The translations under genes and the position numbers were made by a program. 8,820 nt of DNA from Candidatus Woesebacteria bacterium UBA5073 (GTDB lineage Bacteria; Patescibacteriota; Microgenomatia; UBA8517), in the NCBI GenBank assembly GCA_002415845.1, contig DIAR01000026.1:1-8820 (forward strand), written 5' to 3'. How positions within the stretch are numbered: the stretch's first letter is position 1; each line of letters starts with the position of its first letter. The notes under the pieces were generated by a model. That model was given only the letters and a program-made list of their open reading frames with translations. It was not told where the DNA came from and did no database searches. This document shows, in pieces, positions 5,893 through 8,820 of the stretch.

Positions 5893-7079
5893 ACTTCCTT
5901 TTTATGGTAATACTTTTTCCCTTTCAGCTTCTCGGGTAGGTATGATTCCTTATCGTATTTTTCATAGCCTTCTCCGTAGCCGATTTCACCCATGAGTTTG
6001 GTAACCGGATTTCTTATCTTTAATGGAACGGGTAAATTACCGAATCTTTTAACATCGCCCAAAGCTTCCATATAGGCATCATAGGCACTGCGATCTTTTT
6101 TGGCTGAACAAAGGTAAACCACTCCGGCGGCTAAGTTTTCCTGACACTCGGGAAAACCGATTGTTTCACAGGCTCTAAAAACGCCGTCGGCAACGACCAG
6201 GGCGGTGGGGGAAGCAACATCCTCGGAGGCAAAAACAACCATCCGTCGTGCTATATACAAAGGATCCTGTCCCGCTTCAACCATACGGGCTAAATAATAT
6301 AAAGCCGCATCGGTGTCTGATGCCCGCATGCTTTTAATGAAGGCCGAAATGACGTTGTAGAATTCCTCCCCCTGTTTATCGAAAGTTAATTGTCTTCTCT
6401 GGAGGGCTTCTTCGATAATATTTATTTTTAGATTTTTGCTTTTGGTTAAATTCTTGGCAATTTCCAAAACATTTAAAGCTACTCTGGCATCACCGTTAGC
6501 CGATTCCATCAGGAAAGCTTCGGCTTTCTTATCCAGAGTTGCCCTCAGTTCTTTTAAGGCCCGGGTTAAAATTTTTTTGATTTCCGCTTCCCCGTGTTGA
6601 TTTAAGATGACCACTCTGGTTCGGGAAAGAAGAGGACCGATGACTTCAAAAGAAGGATTTTCGGTGGTGGCACCGATTAAAATAATATTACCTCTTTCAA
6701 CAAAGGGCAGCAGTTTGTCCTGTTGGGCTTTATTAAAACGGTGAATTTCATCTAAGAACATAATGGGAGCTAGTCTTCCGCCTTTTTCTAAAGGTAGGTT
6801 TCCCAAATCCTTAATTATTGTTTGGATTTCCTTAATCGGGGTATTAACGGCCGAAAACTCATAGAAATCTCTTTTGAGAGTTTTGGCAATAATTCTGGCC
6901 AAGGTGGTTTTACCCGAACCTGGTGGTCCCCAGAAAATGAGTGAAGGAAAAAACCCTTTTTGATCAGTGTTTAAAAGGAGTTTTCGAATAATTCCGTTTT
7001 CACCAACCAGATGTTCCTGACCGACAAACTGGGACAAGGTTTTGGGTCTTAAACGGTCGGCTAAAGGTACAGAATCCAT
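5889..7079 (-). CDS. rarA: RarA (MgsA) replication-associated recombination AAA+ ATPase
   Basis: A 396-residue clamp-loader-like AAA+ ATPase related to eukaryotic WRNIP1/Mgs1, acting at stalled replication forks and single-stranded gaps. Walker A is GPPGSGKTT (51-59); Walker B is IMFLDEIH (106-113), followed by the RarA hallmark RFNKAQQDKLLP; sensor 1 is GATTENPSFEV (136-146); the arginine finger is in LLSRTRV (Arg153). The C-terminal tetramerisation region is complete, with YLARMVEAGQDP and near the end PVPLKIRNPVTKLMGEIGYG and YLPEKLKGKKYY. It is slightly shorter than E. coli RarA but not truncated. The upstream promoter has its -10 box 6 nt before the ATG, so the mRNA should be leaderless. 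It heads an operon with the AlkD-like gene through an ATGA overlap. It is the one complete gene here ending in TGA, which fits the standard bacterial code. Confidence 0.96.
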   Translation of the reverse strand: MDSVPLADRLRPKTLSQFVGQEHLVGENGIIRKLLLNTDQKGFFPSLIFWGPPGSGKTTLARIIAKTLKRDFYEFSAVNTPIKEIQTIIKDLGNLPLEKGGRLAPIMFLDEIHRFNKAQQDKLLPFVERGNIILIGATTENPSFEVIGPLLSRTRVVILNQHGEAEIKKILTRALKELRATLDKKAEAFLMESANGDARVALNVLEIAKNLTKSKNLKINIIEEALQRRQLTFDKQGEEFYNVISAFIKSMRASDTDAALYYLARMVEAGQDPLYIARRMVVFASEDVASPTALVVADGVFRACETIGFPECQENLAAGVVYLCSAKKDRSAYDAYMEALGDVKRFGNLPVPLKIRNPVTKLMGEIGYGEGYEKYDKESYLPEKLKGKKYYHKKEV

Positions 7080-7085
7080 TTTTTT

Positions 7086-7114
7086 ATTCTAATACCAAAT
7101 AAAATACGAAGCAA
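7086..7114 (-). promoter_or_regulatory. Leaderless-type promoter for rarA
   Basis: On the minus strand, TTGCTT (7114-7109), 17 bp, then TAGAAT (7091-7086). Six bases separate the -10 box from the rarA ATG at 7079, so initiation about 7 nt downstream would fall on or beside the A of the start codon. No Shine-Dalgarno is present. Confidence 0.5.
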
Positions 7115-7134
7115 TTGTTTTTGGGAAAATAAAC

Positions 7135-7140
7135 TATAAT
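7135..7140 (+). promoter_or_regulatory. Perfect -10 box for the methyltransferase gene
   Basis: TATAAT at 7135-7140 is followed by 6 nt and the ATG at 7147, mirroring the rarA side of the same 67-bp divergent gap. No good -35 box stands at 17 bp (CAATTG, 7112-7117). The spacing predicts a leaderless mRNA. Confidence 0.5.
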
Positions 7141-7146
7141 CAAAAT

Positions 7147-7779
7147 ATGAATTTTCTAAGTGGTTTAAAAGTATTGGAAGAAATTAACTCGCCTATTAAC
7201 GGGCAAATCAAAGTTATTCGGAGTTTGGGGTTTGGGACCTACTTGCAGGTTGGAGGGCTTACTCAATCCGGTGGTGTTGTCTACGATGTTTGGAAATCAA
7301 CCTTGAAACAGATAAAGAATAAAGATATCAAAAGTGTTTTGGTTTTAGGTTTAGGTGGTGGATCGGTAGTAACTTTAATCAATAAATACTTTCCCAAAGT
7401 AAAAATTACCGGAGTAGATATTGACATCAAAATGGTTGAAATGGGACGGAAGTATTTGGGCTTAAACAAACTTGATCTTGATATTGTAATTCAGGATGCC
7501 TTCAAGTTTTGTTTGAAGGATAAGAATAAATACGATTTGATTGTGGTTGATCTTTATAGGGGCGATACTTTTCCAAAAGCTTTTGAAAGTGCAGAATTTC
7601 TAGACATAATTAAAAAACTTCTTGAAGATAAGGGAATGATTATTTTTAACCGCCTTTACTACGGTGAAAAAAGACGGGAGGCGACCAAATTTGGCGATCT
7701 TTTGGAAAAACATTTTTTGGTTGTTAAGCGTTATTTCCCTGAGGCCAATATAATGTTTCTTACTTCTGCTACAATTTAA
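7147..7779 (+). CDS. Spermidine-synthase-like SAM-dependent methyltransferase
   Basis: A 210-residue soluble protein with a Rossmann-type class I methyltransferase core. Motif I is VLVLGLGGGSV (65-75); the acidic residue after strand 2 is in TGVDID (Asp91 or Asp93), which would hold the cofactor ribose; IQDAFKF (115-121) and YDLIVVDLYRGDTFP (129-143) complete the pattern. The order and the N-terminal stretch (GQIKVIRSLGFGTYLQVGG, then VVYDVW) resemble the spermidine synthase fold. However, the GGGDGG motif lacks its Asp, and the full N-terminal beta domain of SpeE is not evident. A true aminopropyltransferase is therefore doubtful, and the substrate is unknown. Its start is fixed by TATAAT 6 nt upstream. 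It is divergent from rarA and runs co-directionally into secA, 28 nt downstream. Fold confidence is high; function is open. Confidence 0.82.
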   Translation: MNFLSGLKVLEEINSPINGQIKVIRSLGFGTYLQVGGLTQSGGVVYDVWKSTLKQIKNKDIKSVLVLGLGGGSVVTLINKYFPKVKITGVDIDIKMVEMGRKYLGLNKLDLDIVIQDAFKFCLKDKNKYDLIVVDLYRGDTFPKAFESAEFLDIIKKLLEDKGMIIFNRLYYGEKRREATKFGDLLEKHFLVVKRYFPEANIMFLTSATI

Positions 7780-7796
7780 TATAAGGAAGGTATAAA
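7768..7796 (+). promoter_or_regulatory. Candidate promoter for secA
   Basis: TATAAA at 7791-7796 with a poor -35 (GCTACA, 7768-7773) at 17 bp. The -10 box ends 11 nt before the secA ATG at 7808, so a start near 7803 would leave a leader of about 5 nt. AAGGAAGG at 7783-7790 looks like a ribosome-binding site but is 17 nt from the ATG, too far to serve it. Confidence 0.38.
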
Positions 7797-7807
7797 ATTG
7801 TAGCTTC

Positions 7808-8820
7808 ATGTTTAATCTATTTGCCAAACTACTAGACGTTAACCAAAAGGAAATCGATCGCTTGAAGAAAATCGTTAATGAGATTAATTCGTATGAAGAG
7901 AAAGTCAAAAAACTTAAAGACACCGATTTTAAAAAGAGGACCGAAGAATTCAAGAAAGAAATAGAAGGCGGAAAAGAATTAAAAGAGATCCTGCCTGAAG
8001 CTTATGCGATGGTCAGAGAGGCAACCAGGCGAATCTTGGGACTTCGGCTTTATGATGTTCAGTTAATAGCTTCGGTGGCTCTTTTTGAAGGCAATGTGGC
8101 TGAACAAAAAACAGGAGAAGGAAAAACTTTATCTGCCGTACCGGCTCTTTACCTTCATGCCCTTAAAGGAAAAGGAGCACATCTGGTAACCGTTAATGAT
8201 TACCTGGCCAGACGTGATGCCGGCTGGAATGCACCGATTTTCCACTTTTTGGGCCTTACAACCGGTTCAATTGTTCAGGAGAACAAGTCTTTCATCTTCG
8301 ATCCTAACTTTTCCGATACCAGTCATGGAGATGAAAGGTTGGCCCATTTAAAGCCCTGCGAAAGAAGAGAAGCCTATGCGGCCGATATTACTTACGGAAC
8401 CAATAACGAATTCGGCTTTGACTATTTAAGAGACAATATGGTCTCGACCTTGCCCGAAATGGTCCAAAGGGGGCATTATTTTGCCATTGTTGACGAAGTT
8501 GACTCGGTTTTGATCGATGAGGCCAGAACACCGCTTATCATTTCGGCTCCGGATACCGAACCGACCGACAAGTACTACAAATTTGCCGGAATGATCGATA
8601 AATTAAATCCCGATACCGACTACAGTGTTGATGAGAAAGCCAAGAGTGCCACTTTAACCGAACACGGTATTTCCAAAGTTGAAAAAATACTTGGTGTTGA
8701 TAACCTTTACGAAAAAGATTTTGAATCAATTCACCACATTGAAAATGCCTTAAGGGCTAGAAGCCTTTATCTTCAAGACAAAGACTATGTTGTTAAAGAT
8801 AATCAAGTCATTATCGTTGA
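7808..8820 (+). CDS. secA: Preprotein translocase ATPase SecA, N-terminal part (3' end outside window)
   Basis: Motor ATPase that drives unfolded preproteins through SecYEG at the cytoplasmic membrane. The window holds 337 complete codons, about a third or more of a usual SecA. Visible in order: a charged N-terminal helix; the FDVQ-like entry YDVQLIASVALFEGNVAE (82-99); Walker A in KTGEGKTL (101-108); VTVNDYLARRDA (127-138); ITYGTNNEFGFDYLRDNM (194-211); Walker B DEVDS (229-233), followed by VLIDEARTPLIIS; then the start of the preprotein-crosslinking region and HHIENALRAR (309-318). An acidic segment at about 157-187 (FIFDPNFSDTSHGDERLAHL) is inserted relative to E. coli-type SecA; similar inserts occur in some deep-branching groups, as I recall. 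ATG at 7808 is the only start possible, because an in-frame TAA stands at 7793-7795. Confidence 0.96.
   Translation, partial: MFNLFAKLLDVNQKEIDRLKKIVNEINSYEEKVKKLKDTDFKKRTEEFKKEIEGGKELKEILPEAYAMVREATRRILGLRLYDVQLIASVALFEGNVAEQKTGEGKTLSAVPALYLHALKGKGAHLVTVNDYLARRDAGWNAPIFHFLGLTTGSIVQENKSFIFDPNFSDTSHGDERLAHLKPCERREAYAADITYGTNNEFGFDYLRDNMVSTLPEMVQRGHYFAIVDEVDSVLIDEARTPLIISAPDTEPTDKYYKFAGMIDKLNPDTDYSVDEKAKSATLTEHGISKVEKILGVDNLYEKDFESIHHIENALRARSLYLQDKDYVVKDNQVIIV

Noticed and set aside
7783..7790. AAGGAAGG as the ribosome-binding site of secA
   Set aside because: It is 17 nt from the ATG, and an in-frame TAA at 7793-7795 rules out an earlier start. The TATAAA after it fits a promoter better.
7600..7953. 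117-codon reading frame on the minus strand across the methyltransferase end and secA start
   Set aside because: It overlaps two well-supported genes on the other strand, including the secA start. Its translation is a low-complexity Ser/Phe/Leu mix with no motif.
1..8820. CRISPR array, tRNA or rRNA gene, insertion sequence or prophage
   Set aside because: No spaced direct repeats, tRNA-like arms, transposase or phage motifs, or terminal inverted repeats were seen on either strand by eye.

Overview
This window reads as a piece of a compact, fairly AT-rich bacterial chromosome. It is most likely from the Candidate Phyla Radiation (Patescibacteria, possibly a Microgenomates-like lineage). That placement is inference. 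It rests on a SerRS with a diverged active-site region (TGE-H-STVPMH where most bacteria have TAE-V-P-x-T-N), on a SecA with an acidic insertion ahead of its conserved AYxADITYGTNNEFGFD stretch, on very tight gene packing, and on promoters whose -10 boxes lie so close to start codons that the mRNAs should be leaderless. No phage, transposon, CRISPR array or RNA gene was seen, and no stretch over 100 bp lacks a gene.

Layout. Bases 1-989 are the 3' part of serS. Bases 993-4919 form a copper-homeostasis cassette built around one divergent control region (about 2222-2319). Leftward it reads a six-TM DsbD/TauE-like protein with a C-terminal cupredoxin domain, then a free HMA chaperone (CopZ-like). 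Rightward it reads a CsoR-type Cu(I) sensor, then a CopA P1B-type ATPase. The control region holds a 17-bp G-tract palindrome typical of CsoR operators. Bases 4951-5175 (minus) hold a small four-cysteine protein that I do not recognise, with its own very good promoter. Bases 5215-7079 (minus) are a two-gene DNA-maintenance operon, rarA then an AlkD-like glycosylase gene, joined by an ATGA overlap. Bases 7147-7779 (plus) encode a spermidine-synthase-like SAM-dependent methyltransferase. From 7808 to the window end is the N-terminal third of secA.

How the parts fit. In the copper cassette, CsoR should sit on the palindrome until Cu(I) occupies its Cys-His-Cys site. Release would then switch on both arms: CopA pumps Cu(I) out, CopZ buffers and delivers it, and the DsbD/cupredoxin membrane protein probably handles copper or thiols on the outer face. 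The best-scoring promoters of the two arms point at each other across the operator, so a single repressor could cover both start sites and the two mRNAs would share complementary 5' ends. The rest of the window is housekeeping: translation, alkylation repair and fork maintenance, and protein export.

All functions are assigned by reading motifs by eye. No database search or folding calculation was run.
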